64,000 nt of DNA, taken from contig JAPFCU010000043.1 in assembly GCA_026169535.1 (NCBI GenBank), positions 30,519-94,518 on the forward strand, in the 5' to 3' direction. A program made the translations under genes and the position numbers. Source of the stretch: Blautia sp. Its GTDB lineage: Bacteria; Bacillota; Clostridia; Lachnospirales; Lachnospiraceae. Shown piece by piece: positions 18,936 to 27,227 of this stretch; positions within the stretch are counted from its first letter, which is position 1; each line of letters begins with the position of its first letter. A model generated the notes under the pieces. It made no database searches. It saw nothing but the letters and a program-made list of their open reading frames with translations, and was not told the origin of the DNA.

Positions 18936-20087
18936 ATGGTAGAAACGAGAAGACTGTATTATGAAGATGTTTATATAAAAATATTTCCTGCACAGGTAAA
19001 AGAATGCAGGAAAGGTGAAAAAGGATATGAAATCCTGCTGGATCAGAGTGCTTTTTATCCGGAAGGAGGAGGACAGCCCTGTGATCTTGGCGTGCTGGGA
19101 GATGTTCCGGTAAAGGATGTCCAGGAAAAAGACGGAGAACTGATCCACTATACCGAGAAGCCTTTTGAACCGGGAACGGAGCTGATAGGAGAAATTGACT
19201 GGGCGCGGAGATTTGATCTGATGCAGCAGCATTCCGGTGAACATATTGTCAGCGGGCTTGTTCATGAAAAATACGGTTATGACAATGTGGGATTTCATAT
19301 GAGCAGTGATGTGATCACGATTGATTTCAGTGGTGTCCTGGATAAAAAGCAGCTTGAGGAAATTGAAGCGGAAACAAACAGAAAAATATGGGAAAATACG
19401 CCGGTTGAGATTTTTTATCCGGAAAAGGAAGACCTGGAGCAGCTTCCATACAGAAGCAAAAAAGAACTGATCGGAAAGATACGTCTGGTGCGTTTTCCGG
19501 GGGCGGACCTTTGTGCCTGCTGCGGAACCCATGTAACTCATACAGGGGAGATCGGCATGGTGAAGCTGCTTACAGCAGAAAATTTTCACGAAGGTGTACG
19601 TGTAACGATGATCAGTGGAAAGCGTGTTCTGGAATATCTCAACAGAATTGATGAGCAGAACCGTCAGGTGTCTGTGAAGCTTTCGGCAAAGATCGGTGAG
19701 ACGGCTCAGGCTGTGGAACGTCTTCAGGAAGAAAATTACAGACTGAAAGGGCAGCTTCTTCATCTTACGCAGCAATTATGTGAAACAGAAGCGGCAAGAT
19801 ATGAAGGGGCGGGAAGCGTACTGATTTTTCATGAAGGGCTGGATGGAGACAGTGTGCGTAAAATGGCAGATGCGGTCATGGAAAAATGTGCCGGCTGCTG
19901 TGCGGTTTTTTCAAAAAATCCAGATGGAAGCTATAAATATGCCATAGGTGAGAAGGACGGAGATCTCCGCCAGTTCACAAAGGAAATGAACATGGCTCTG
20001 AATGGCAGAGGCGGAGGAAGACCGTTTTTTGTACAGGGATCTGTGAAGGCAGATGAAGAGCAGATACGTAGATTTTTTGAGAGATAA
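18936..20087 (+). CDS. alanyl-tRNA editing protein, AlaX-L type with DHHA1 domain
   Basis: 383 residues. A free-standing editing enzyme that hydrolyses Ser- or Gly-tRNA(Ala), homologous to the alanyl-tRNA synthetase editing half. The N-terminal part has the GGGQPCD motif. The Zn site is made by His99 and His103 (QQHSGEH) with Cys195 and His199 (CCGTH). The C-terminal ~120 residues form a DHHA1 domain ending in GRGGGRPFFVQGS. The open frame extends upstream to 18828. ATG 18936 has AGGGG nearby, lies just after the promoter, and gives a normal N-terminus, so I use it. The next gene follows 14 bases later. Confidence 0.88.
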   Translation: MVETRRLYYEDVYIKIFPAQVKECRKGEKGYEILLDQSAFYPEGGGQPCDLGVLGDVPVKDVQEKDGELIHYTEKPFEPGTELIGEIDWARRFDLMQQHSGEHIVSGLVHEKYGYDNVGFHMSSDVITIDFSGVLDKKQLEEIEAETNRKIWENTPVEIFYPEKEDLEQLPYRSKKELIGKIRLVRFPGADLCACCGTHVTHTGEIGMVKLLTAENFHEGVRVTMISGKRVLEYLNRIDEQNRQVSVKLSAKIGETAQAVERLQEENYRLKGQLLHLTQQLCETEAARYEGAGSVLIFHEGLDGDSVRKMADAVMEKCAGCCAVFSKNPDGSYKYAIGEKDGDLRQFTKEMNMALNGRGGGRPFFVQGSVKADEEQIRRFFER

Positions 20088-20101
20088 CGAGGGGAGAAAT
20101 T

Positions 20102-20977
20102 ATGTTTGGCGAGTGTCATGCGCATGTATTGATGGATGGGATCAATTACCGTCAGGCAGTGGAACGCCATAAAGAAAGACCTGAGGAGAAAGCAGTCAGA
20201 AAATGTCTGGAAGCCTATCGGGAAGCCGGGATTTCTTTTGTGCGGGACGGAGGAGATAACTGTGGTGTTTCCCTGCTGGCCAAAAAACTTGCGCCGGAAT
20301 ACGGGATCGATTACCGAACCCCTGTATTTGCGATTCATAAAGAAGGCCATTATGGAAGTATCGTGGGAAAAGGCTTTTCCAATATGAAAGAATACCATAA
20401 GCTGGTTCTAGAGGCTGCAGAAAAGGGTGCGGATTTTATTAAGATCATGACGACCGGGCTTCTGGATTTTAACAACCAGGGAAAGGTGACGGGAACGCCT
20501 CTTGACAGAGGCGAGGTAAAAGAAATGGTTCATATTGCACACGAAGAAGGCTTTGCAGTGATGAGTCATACCAATGGTGTTTACGGAATACAGGCTGCGT
20601 TAGAAGCCGGGGTGGATTCCCTGGAGCATGGAAATTATATGGATGAGGAATGTATTTCCATGCTGGCGGACAGTCAGACAATCTGGGTGCCTACTCTTGT
20701 GACAGTCCGGAATCTTAAGGGCTGCGGACGGTATGCAGATGAGATCCTTACTCCTATTATCAAAAGCGTGGAAGAAAAACTTCGTCTTGCCTTTCAAAAA
20801 AAGGCACAGGCCGCTCTTGGGAGTGATGCCGGTGCCTATATGGTTCCTCATGGGAGAGGAATTCTGGAAGAGTATGAATCCTTTTGCAGGATACTGGGAG
20901 AGGATCCTTCTGTAGACAGCTGGCTCCGTCAGGGGGAGAAAGCGATCAGAGACCGATTCAGGCATCTTCAATCTTAG
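20102..20977 (+). CDS. amidohydrolase family protein
   Basis: A 291-residue metal-dependent hydrolase of the imidazolonepropionase-like group. Metal ligands are the HAH near the N-terminus, a Lys in FIKIMTTG, His in MSHTNG, His in LEHGNYMDEE and Asp in LGSDAG. It consists almost only of the TIM barrel. The usual flanking beta-sandwich of larger amidohydrolases is missing, so it is a short form. It follows the tRNA-editing gene by 14 bases and overlaps the convergent lipoprotein gene by 20 bases. The substrate cannot be predicted. Confidence 0.82.
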   Translation: MFGECHAHVLMDGINYRQAVERHKERPEEKAVRKCLEAYREAGISFVRDGGDNCGVSLLAKKLAPEYGIDYRTPVFAIHKEGHYGSIVGKGFSNMKEYHKLVLEAAEKGADFIKIMTTGLLDFNNQGKVTGTPLDRGEVKEMVHIAHEEGFAVMSHTNGVYGIQAALEAGVDSLEHGNYMDEECISMLADSQTIWVPTLVTVRNLKGCGRYADEILTPIIKSVEEKLRLAFQKKAQAALGSDAGAYMVPHGRGILEEYESFCRILGEDPSVDSWLRQGEKAIRDRFRHLQS

Positions 20978-22097
20978 TGCAGGTGTAAATGTTTGAATCC
21001 CGGGAGTCGGCAGGGTTAAAAGTAAGCCGTACACTGCTTCCTGTCAAAAGCCCTCCGGTAGAGGTGTTGACTGCTGTATCGGTATGAAAGGTCAGAGGGA
21101 TTCCATCATAGCTTAAGATGGTGACAGTGTTTGCCGTGGAACCGATAATCTCGCCGGATACAGTAAATGCTGCAGCGTTTTTATTCTGCGCTTCAGGAAT
21201 TTCTCCGGTAATTCCAAGTATGCTTATACCTTCCGTGGAGATCCCATTGAATTTACCCGTGTATGTAATCTTTACACGGGCGCCGGAGGAGAGCCCGCCG
21301 CTGAAATGGCAGGGAATGGAGGAGATATCCAGATTCAGTACCGTATCTGAATTAACAGGAGCTACCTGAAGTATATTCATATTGACATCCTGGATTATTC
21401 CACGGAGCTGCTGCTCTTTCTGCTGTTCTTTTTGATCCTGCGGTGCAGGAGTAGGAGTAGGCTCTGGTATTTTCATGGGATCTATGTCAGATACACTGAG
21501 AACCTTCAGATGACGGGCATTTAACAGATTTGGATCATCGGAAAGCGGTTCGCCGAAGCTGCCTCGAAAATGAAGATAGACCCATGAACCTGCACGGATT
21601 CCTCCCTGATAATATTGTTCAGTTCCTGTGATGGGGTAGACCGCAGTCTTTCCGGAACGGGATTTCAGAGTGATGGTATTTTCGGTAAATCCCTGTACCT
21701 GTCCATAGGTCTTTTTTTCTTTCAATTCTGCCTTATTGTGGTAGGAATCAACTACTTTAAGGGCTTTTACCATGCTGGTATCGGTGCTGGTCAGCTGACC
21801 TTCATAAATAACGTTGATCATGTCTCCGGTAATGATTCCGCCCTGACATTCCAGATCAGCCTGTGATACATCAAAATTATAGATGGTTTCATCCTTCACG
21901 ATGAGCAGATGATTTCCGGTAAAATCTTTTACAATTCCGCGGATCTCATCCATATAAACACGGGGGGCAAGGGAAGGTTCCTCTGAAATTTCGGGATCCC
22001 CGGTATTTACCAGATCCTTAAGTTTATCCTGAACGCCGCAGCCGGCTGCGGAAAAGAGAAAGACTGTACAGAGTAGTGCAGCAGATAATTTTTTCAT
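20958..22097 (-). CDS. lipoprotein with four tandem ~70-residue repeats
   Basis: 379 residues. A signal peptide and lipobox FSAAGC with Cys20 mark it as an anchored surface lipoprotein. Four related segments follow at about residues 50-120, 130-205, 230-300 and 308-379. Each begins with G-x-I/V, continues with a short beta-hairpin, has GG(I/L)xxG, then a Val/Tyr strand, then a closing strand. A Pro/Thr/Gln linker (PEPTPTPAP) separates repeats 2 and 3. The pattern suggests small beta-barrel modules. ATG 22097 has GGAGGATC 6 bases upstream, so the longer TTG frame is rejected. Function unknown. Confidence 0.78.
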   Translation of the reverse strand: MKKLSAALLCTVFLFSAAGCGVQDKLKDLVNTGDPEISEEPSLAPRVYMDEIRGIVKDFTGNHLLIVKDETIYNFDVSQADLECQGGIITGDMINVIYEGQLTSTDTSMVKALKVVDSYHNKAELKEKKTYGQVQGFTENTITLKSRSGKTAVYPITGTEQYYQGGIRAGSWVYLHFRGSFGEPLSDDPNLLNARHLKVLSVSDIDPMKIPEPTPTPAPQDQKEQQKEQQLRGIIQDVNMNILQVAPVNSDTVLNLDISSIPCHFSGGLSSGARVKITYTGKFNGISTEGISILGITGEIPEAQNKNAAAFTVSGEIIGSTANTVTILSYDGIPLTFHTDTAVNTSTGGLLTGSSVRLTFNPADSRDSNIYTCTKIEDA

Positions 22098-22101
22098 AAT
22101 G

Positions 22102-22130
22102 ATCCTCCGGTACAAAAATTACCGGAGGAT
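22102..22130 (-). promoter_or_regulatory. perfect hairpin that sequesters the lipoprotein ribosome binding site
   Basis: ATCCTCCGGTA (22102-22112) and TACCGGAGGAT (22120-22130) are a perfect 11-base inverted repeat with a 7-base loop. In the minus-strand mRNA the 3' arm contains the GGAGG used to start the lipoprotein, so folding would hide it. No T-run follows, so it is not a normal terminator. Confidence 0.7.
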
Positions 22131-22146
22131 AGTGATACCGTTTCAG

Positions 22147-22356
22147 TCAATCCTGTTCATCTTCGTCGGAAGGAGGCTTTGCGGTGAAATCAAATACATC
22201 GCGGAAAGCATTCCATTGTTCCCTGTCCCGGGCGACTTTTGGCATCAGTCCTGTACATTCCGTACAGGCATTGGTGTCCAGGTAATTTTCGTAATATACG
22301 TTATAGGGATTCTTTTTTTCCTGAGAGAAAGAATCCTGTTTTTCTTCTTGTTCCAT
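22147..22356 (-). CDS. small acidic hypothetical protein with CxxC
   Basis: 69 residues: very polar, with Glu/Gln/Lys at the start, a central NACTECTGLMP with Cys-x2-Cys, and an acidic end. It is soluble, and I know no named family. The ATG at 22356 has AAAGGAGGGG 6 bases upstream, which supports real translation. It lies 49 bases upstream of the lipoprotein on the same strand and is probably co-transcribed. The role could be redox or metal related because of CxxC, but this is speculation. Confidence 0.6.
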   Translation of the reverse strand: MEQEEKQDSFSQEKKNPYNVYYENYLDTNACTECTGLMPKVARDREQWNAFRDVFDFTAKPPSDEDEQD

Positions 22357-22418
22357 GATACCCCTCCTTTGCATAGTTGGCAATGGTTTTCAGGAATAGT
22401 ATGGCAAAAAAATGCTTT

Positions 22419-22445
22419 TTTATACAGGGAATCCCATGGTGTAAA
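22419..22445 (-). promoter_or_regulatory. candidate promoter of the small acidic protein/lipoprotein pair
   Basis: On the minus strand TTTACA (complement of 22440-22445) is followed by a 15-base spacer and TATAAA (complement of 22419-22424). Confidence 0.35.
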
Positions 22446-22474
22446 AAGCTTGATAATATTATAACAAAAATATA

Positions 22475-22502
22475 TTGAAATATCTGAAAAGTGTGTTATA
22501 CT
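22475..22502 (+). promoter_or_regulatory. promoter upstream of the folate riboswitch
   Basis: TTGAAA (22475-22480), 16-base spacer, TATACT (22497-22502). The predicted start of transcription lies just before the riboswitch fold. Confidence 0.6.
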
Positions 22503-22520
22503 AAGCTTAAAATAAATAAT

Positions 22521-22636
22521 AGCGAAGTAGGGATTTATGCGTTAAGTGTTCATTGGCTGGGGAGTCGCCATGAAACGAAAAGCTTGTTTACATCTTAAGG
22601 AAGGCTTACGATATATTTTCCGCACCCGTTGCTACA
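22521..22636 (+). ncRNA. tetrahydrofolate (THF, folT-type) riboswitch
   Basis: The conserved core GCGTTAAGTGTTC (22539-22551), then GGGGAGTCGCC, AACGAAAAGC and the closing CCGCACCCGTTGCTAC follow the order known for THF riboswitches. That order is a junction with TTAAGTG, GG(A/G)xGTCG, AACGAA and a pseudoknot strand near the 3' end. It lies directly between a promoter and folT, the classical target. THF binding should reduce folate uptake. A short stem (22637-22655) follows, which may be part of the expression platform. Confidence 0.88.
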
Positions 22637-22708
22637 TGTGAGAACATCTCATAATGTGGAGGGAATATTATTTATTTCAATGAATTCCATTATGGAGGTG
22701 TTTTTATT

Positions 22709-23272
22709 ATGCAGAAAAACAATCATTCTGTACGTAACGTGAAAACCCTTGTATTTATGGCACTTCTGGTTGCCATGCAGCTTGTACTTTCCAGGATCTT
22801 TGTGATTGAACTGGGACCTTACCGTATCACGGTAGGAACCGTATGTACAGTGCTGGCAGGTCTTTGGATGGGACCTGTGGCAGGTGGTATCTGCGGCGGC
22901 TGCGCGGACATCATTGGATGCTTTATCAAGGGATATGCGGTAAATCCGTTTATTACACTTGCAGCAATTCTCTGGGGGGTACTCCCGGCGCTTGCAAAAA
23001 GATTTTATGCAAACAAATCCAGAACAGGTAAGACCATAGGGATTTCTCTTTCTATTATCTGTACAGGAGCACTTTGTTCTCTTGTGCTTACAACAGCAGG
23101 ACTTGTGATCTTCCTTGGATATTCTTTTTATGCGATCATGCCTGGAAGACTTGTCCAGTTTGCAATTATGATGCCTGTGTACTGTGTACTGACCTGTTTG
23201 CTGTATTTCAGTCCTCTTACAACGCTGGTGGCAGGAAATACAACACCGCAGGTTATGGGCAAGGCAGCATAA
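22709..23272 (+). CDS. folT: folate ECF transporter S component
   Basis: A 187-residue membrane protein with six helices that captures folate and works with the shared EcfA-EcfA'-EcfT energy module, encoded elsewhere. Early features are the basic N-terminus, MALLVAMQLVLSRIF and the segment PYRITVG, with the Gly-rich GPVAGGICGGCADIIG helix characteristic of S components. The THF riboswitch upstream strongly supports folate as substrate. A GGAGGTG ribosome binding site precedes the ATG. The gene is monocistronic and ends before a large hairpin structure. Confidence 0.92.
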   Translation: MQKNNHSVRNVKTLVFMALLVAMQLVLSRIFVIELGPYRITVGTVCTVLAGLWMGPVAGGICGGCADIIGCFIKGYAVNPFITLAAILWGVLPALAKRFYANKSRTGKTIGISLSIICTGALCSLVLTTAGLVIFLGYSFYAIMPGRLVQFAIMMPVYCVLTCLLYFSPLTTLVAGNTTPQVMGKAA

Positions 23273-23318
23273 GAAATTTTAAAAGAAAAATAAATGATAA
23301 TTACATAACTGATTCCCC

Positions 23319-23402
23319 ATACAGGGACTGACACAGCTGGAGCAGATCAGACTCCAGATGCAGACAGAAATGTCTGGCTTCTGTGCCGGTTCCTGTATTT
23401 TT
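23319..23402. terminator. three-way-junction structure between folT and the GNAT gene
   Basis: An 18-base outer stem (23319-23336 with 23381-23398, one A-C mismatch and two G-U pairs) encloses two hairpins. These are CTGGAG/CTCCAG (23337-23342 with 23352-23357) and CAGACA/TGTCTG (23361-23366 with 23371-23376). TTTTT follows the closing arm. It probably ends folT transcription, and its complement may do the same for the opposing gene, but it is more elaborate than a usual terminator. Confidence 0.6.
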
Positions 23403-24195
23403 ATTTATTAGGAATAGGGCAGTCTGCACCTGGAGCGGAAAGCGGAGATGTAGACTGTACCCGGAACCAGTAAGTATAAAAATACTGAAATCCAAGTGAA
23501 GAATAGAGATTTTTAGCTGCAGTATTTCCCTTTACAACCTGAAGGTAGGCATGTTCAGACCCTTTTTTGCGGCCTTCTTTTAAAAGTCCGGTGCAGATCT
23601 GGCGGGCAAGCCCCTGGCCGCGATATTCTTCCTTTACATGAATGGCATAAATACCAATATAATCACGATCCAGAATCCCCAGTCCTGTAGCAACGATCTG
23701 ATTATTTTTTTTCACACAGGCACAGATGGTGCGCTTAGGAATGGCGTGATACATGGATGGGACCACCGCTCTGTGTACAGGATCTGTTGTTCCTTTCAGG
23801 TCAAAAAGGCTGGTGATCCAGGAATCGGGAATGTGATCTGTCAGGATGATATCATTACAGCAGGCATCTAAATGGGTATGAGCCAGATCCAGTGTCATGA
23901 CCTCTGTAGTATGCTGGATCTCATATCCGCGGTTTTCCAGGGTATAGTCAAGATCAGGAGAAACAAGAGGGCTGATCTTAAAGACAGCAGGAGTTCCCAG
24001 CCTCTGATATTCATGTTCGCAGTAGGGAATTTTTTCTCTCCAGGGAAGGGAGGAGGCTCCGAACTGCTCTACGCTGTTGGTTCTGTGCGTATAAAAATGA
24101 GAAAAACGCAGGATCCAGCCGTCATACAGTTCCATTTTATATGACGGCCATGCATTTAAGGACATATCTTCGATTTTTTTTATAGTTGTTTCCAT
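23401..24195 (-). CDS. GNAT family N-acetyltransferase
   Basis: 264 residues. The C-terminal half holds the acetyl-CoA fold: strand IGIYAIHV, the pyrophosphate loop EEYRGQGLARQIC (R/QxxGxG/A) and the closing ASN-like region GNTAAKNLYSSLGF. The N-terminal ~140 residues form an extra domain (WPSYKMELYDGWILRFS). That order is typical of a two-domain GNAT subgroup in Clostridia and Bacilli. ATG 24195 has GGAGGG 8 bases upstream; the hydrophobic extension of the longer frame is not coding. Substrate unknown. Confidence 0.82.
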   Translation of the reverse strand: METTIKKIEDMSLNAWPSYKMELYDGWILRFSHFYTHRTNSVEQFGASSLPWREKIPYCEHEYQRLGTPAVFKISPLVSPDLDYTLENRGYEIQHTTEVMTLDLAHTHLDACCNDIILTDHIPDSWITSLFDLKGTTDPVHRAVVPSMYHAIPKRTICACVKKNNQIVATGLGILDRDYIGIYAIHVKEEYRGQGLARQICTGLLKEGRKKGSEHAYLQVVKGNTAAKNLYSSLGFQYFYTYWFRVQSTSPLSAPGADCPIPNK

Positions 24196-24260
24196 GATCG
24201 GTCCCTCCAGTTCTATTATAAAAATGAATATTATGCATAAAATATGAATTAAATACATAT

Positions 24261-24289
24261 ATTATACATAATTGTAAATAATTATGCAA
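24261..24289 (-). promoter_or_regulatory. promoter of the GNAT gene
   Basis: On the minus strand TTGCAT (complement of 24284-24289), 17-base spacer, TATAAT (complement of 24261-24266). Confidence 0.6.
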
Positions 24290-24393
24290 TATAAAAATTA
24301 TTTGTAAAAAACAGTAGCTGTTCCGGAAGAACCTGCTGAGAAGCAGAAAAATAATCAGTCGAAAACATGTCGAAACTTGAAGAACGAATTTTC

Positions 24394-24422
24394 TGGACAT
24401 ATAAAGACGGATACCATATAAT
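24394..24422 (+). promoter_or_regulatory. promoter of the Tad pilus operon
   Basis: TGGACA (24394-24399), 17-base spacer, TATAAT (24417-24422). The leader that follows holds two hairpins, ACCAGA/TCTGGT (24430-24446) and CCGTC/GACGG (24454-24469), then an A/T-rich stretch and AAGGAGG (24508-24514). The interval 24290-24393 has no other recognisable element. Confidence 0.6.
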
Positions 24423-24538
24423 AAAACTCACCAGAGATCTTCTGGTATATCTGCCGTCAAGTCAGACGGATCTATCCCATTTTATTTTATTTAAAACAGA
24501 CATATGAAAGGAGGCAAGGACGAATTTTAATTAAGGAA

Positions 24539-25030
24539 ATGCTGGTGCTGACGATTGCAGGGATTGCGGTTGTAATGGATATTTCCAGCATGCGGATCAG
24601 CAATGGCTGGATCCTTTGTTCTCTTCTGACTGGATTTTTATACAGTATCAGCGGAAAAGGTCCCTGTTTCAGAGAGTTTGCTTTTGGAACTCTGATTCCT
24701 GCTGCAGTTCTTGGAGGATTGTGTTGGTTCAGGATGCTGGGAGCAGGTGATATTAAACTGATTTGTTCTCTTGGAGGGATTATGGGGCCGGAGTCTGTCT
24801 GGCGCTGCATGGGAATTTCTTTTTTTATAGGAGCGGTTTTTTCATTGCTGTTTCTTGCCTTATATGGAAACCCGGCAGAAAGGCTCTGGTATCTGGAATC
24901 TTATATAAGAGATTATTTGAGAACAGGGGTCAGGAAACCTTATTACAGGAAAGGATCTGCGCTGGAAAATTTCCATTTTACAGTTCCGATATTTATGAGT
25001 GTAATGCTTTATGCAGGAGGTATATATTGA
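24539..25030 (+). CDS. type IV prepilin peptidase, A24 family (TadV/CpaA-like), copy 1
   Basis: 163 residues with about five helices. The two aspartates of the aspartyl prepilin peptidase are in VMDISSMRISN and GAGDIKL (the GxGD motif). It should cleave the short leaders of the Flp/TadE-like pilins encoded downstream. The ATG is 24 bases from AAGGAGG (24508-24514). An in-frame ATT at 24524 lies 9 bases from it and would add five residues, so the real start may be this rare codon. The stop overlaps the TTG of the next gene. Confidence 0.85.
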   Translation: MLVLTIAGIAVVMDISSMRISNGWILCSLLTGFLYSISGKGPCFREFAFGTLIPAAVLGGLCWFRMLGAGDIKLICSLGGIMGPESVWRCMGISFFIGAVFSLLFLALYGNPAERLWYLESYIRDYLRTGVRKPYYRKGSALENFHFTVPIFMSVMLYAGGIY

Positions 25031-26040
25031 AAAAGCATATTTTTGCGATTTGTGATCCGGAGGCGGAGTATGCCCGGAATTTTATGGATTATCTAAACAG
25101 AAAAAAGAACCTGCCATTTGAAGTGCAGGCATTTACCGGATCGGAAAGCCTTGTAGCTTATGGAAAGGAACACAGAATAGAACTTCTTCTGATAGCAGAG
25201 GAGGCTGTGTGCGGAGAACTTCGTGATCTGGACATTGGTAAGATCATTGTTCTTACAGAAGGAGTAGGTTCTGCGGAAAAAAGTCCTTATGCAGGAGTTT
25301 ATAAATATCAGTCTTCAGCTCAGGTAGTACGGGAAGTTATGGCCTGCTATGGAGAAGAAGCCTCAGTTTTGCCGGTACAGTCGCCTGTTTTGAAAAAAAC
25401 AACAGAAGTACTGGGAATTTATTCACCGTCAGGACGATGTCTGAAAACCTCTTTTGCTCTTACTCTAGGGCAGCTGCTTGGAAAAAACAGACCGGTCTTG
25501 TATCTGAACATGGAGGAATATTCGGGATTTGACAGTCTTTTTGGGAAGAACTTTCCGGCGAATCTCAGCGATCTTTTATATTATGTACGTCAGGGAGAAC
25601 AGAACCTTACTGCACGGATTAACAGTATGGTGCAGACGGTGGGGCAGCTTGATTTCATTCCTCCGGTACAGTCACCTCTTGATATACGAGGAACACCGTG
25701 GCAGGACTGGATCTGCCTGATCCGGGAAATTATGCTGCACAGTCCCTATGAGACATTGATACTGGATATTGGAAATGGGCTTGATGAGGTATTTCAGATC
25801 CTGGATATGTGCGGCAGGATTTATATGCCTGTTCTGCCGGATAAGATGTCCTGCTGTAAACTTGCCCAGTTTGAAAATCTGCTGCGAATTCTTGAGTATC
25901 CCCAGATTTTAACAAAGATAAGACGGCTGCAGCTTCCGTTTCACAGTGAACTGGAGAAAAGTGATTTTTATGTGGATCAGCTTCCATGGAGTAATCTGGG
26001 AGATTATGTAAAAGAACTGATCAGGAAGGAAATGATATGA
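25027..26040 (+). CDS. TadZ/CpaE-like pilus assembly ATPase, TTG start
   Basis: 337 residues. The N-terminal ~110 residues look like an atypical receiver domain (HIFAICDPEAEYARNFMDYL). The C-terminal half is a MinD/ParA-like fold. The Walker A loop is unusual: YSPSGRCLKTSFA keeps the Lys-Thr but lacks the normal GGxGKT glycine pattern. CpaE/TadZ proteins place the Tad machine at the pole and many have weak ATPase motifs. TTG 25027 has AGGAGG just upstream and overlaps the preceding stop. The start I use excludes an upstream out-of-context extension. Confidence 0.8.
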   Translation: MKKHIFAICDPEAEYARNFMDYLNRKKNLPFEVQAFTGSESLVAYGKEHRIELLLIAEEAVCGELRDLDIGKIIVLTEGVGSAEKSPYAGVYKYQSSAQVVREVMACYGEEASVLPVQSPVLKKTTEVLGIYSPSGRCLKTSFALTLGQLLGKNRPVLYLNMEEYSGFDSLFGKNFPANLSDLLYYVRQGEQNLTARINSMVQTVGQLDFIPPVQSPLDIRGTPWQDWICLIREIMLHSPYETLILDIGNGLDEVFQILDMCGRIYMPVLPDKMSCCKLAQFENLLRILEYPQILTKIRRLQLPFHSELEKSDFYVDQLPWSNLGDYVKELIRKEMI

Positions 26041-27227
26041 GCAGAGAAACCTTTCAGATGCTCAGAGAGCTTCTGATGGAAAAACTGGATATGTCCCGGG
26101 AGATGACAGACAGAGAGATCCTGGAAGAGATCGATCATCTTATTTTGAGTCGTTTGCGGGATTCCTGTATTTCACTTAAAGAAAAAGTCCAGCTGAGACA
26201 GGAGCTGTTTCATTCTGTACGCAAGCTGGATGTGCTTCAGGAACTGATTGAAGACGAGACTGTTACAGAAATCATGGTAAATGGACCAGAGGCAATTTTT
26301 GTGGAAAGAGGAGGAAAACTGGGAAGATGGAATAAATGCTTTACTTCCAGGGAGAAACTTGAGGATGTGATCCAGCAGATTGCAGGAAGATGCAACCGTG
26401 TGATCAATGAATCTATGCCCATTGTGGATGCCCGTCTGGAAAATGGAGCCAGAGTAAATGCAGTGATCAGACCTGTGGCATTAAATGGTCCGATCCTCAC
26501 CATACGCAGATTTCCGGACAAGCCGATAACTATGGACAGACTGATCACTTTGGGAAGTGTTACCTGTGAGTGTGCCAGATTTCTGGAGGCTCTTGTAAAG
26601 GCACGGTATTCTATAGTGATCGGAGGTGGAACAGGCAGTGGGAAGACTACGTTTTTAGGTGCATTATCGAATTTTATCCCGGAGGATGAGAGAATCATTA
26701 CCATTGAAGATAATGCGGAACTGAAGCTTCAGGGAATCCAGAATTTGGTACGGCTGGAAGCAAAGATGGCAAATATGGAGGGAGCTGTTTCTGTCAGTAT
26801 CAGGGATCTTATACGAACAGCACTGAGAATGAGACCAGACAGGATTATTGTTGGAGAAGTCCGGGGAGGTGAGGCGGTGGATATGCTCCAGGCACTTAAT
26901 ACAGGACATGAAGGCAGTCTTAGTACTGCTCATGCGAATTCTGCCCTGGATATGCTGAGTCGTCTGGAAACTATGACACTGATGGGAGTAGATCTGCCCC
27001 TGGAGGCCATACGCAGGCAAATTGCTTCAGGAGTGGATATTCTGATACATCTTGGACGTATGAGAGATAAGAGCAGAAAAGTTCTGGAAATTGCTGAGGT
27101 CTGTGGATTTAAGGCTAATGAGATAGTTACACAAACGCTTTATCGATGGGAAGAGGGGAAGGGTTTGATGAAGACGGCGGAACTCTGTAATCGTGAAAAG
27201 CTGATACGGGCAGAGGTGAATATATGA
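26037..27227 (+). CDS. tadA: TadA/CpaF secretion ATPase
   Basis: 396-residue hexameric motor of the Tad system that powers extension and retraction of the Flp pilus. It has an N-terminal helical domain, Walker A GGGTGSGKTTFLGAL, the Asp box ITIEDNAEL, and the Walker B/His box region RPDRIIVGEVRGGEAVDMLQALNTGHEGSLSTAHANS. All catalytic motifs are intact. The ATG overlaps the stop of the TadZ-like gene (ATGA), and its own stop overlaps the tadB start. Confidence 0.93.
   Translation: MSRETFQMLRELLMEKLDMSREMTDREILEEIDHLILSRLRDSCISLKEKVQLRQELFHSVRKLDVLQELIEDETVTEIMVNGPEAIFVERGGKLGRWNKCFTSREKLEDVIQQIAGRCNRVINESMPIVDARLENGARVNAVIRPVALNGPILTIRRFPDKPITMDRLITLGSVTCECARFLEALVKARYSIVIGGGTGSGKTTFLGALSNFIPEDERIITIEDNAELKLQGIQNLVRLEAKMANMEGAVSVSIRDLIRTALRMRPDRIIVGEVRGGEAVDMLQALNTGHEGSLSTAHANSALDMLSRLETMTLMGVDLPLEAIRRQIASGVDILIHLGRMRDKSRKVLEIAEVCGFKANEIVTQTLYRWEEGKGLMKTAELCNREKLIRAEVNI

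Noticed and set aside
24367..24507. 46-codon frame in the Tad leader region
   Set aside because: No ribosome binding site, and it overlaps the -35/-10 promoter at 24394-24422 and the leader hairpins.
24423..24538. Cyclic di-GMP riboswitch in the Tad leader
   Set aside because: The two short hairpins do not contain the conserved c-di-GMP-I or -II cores.
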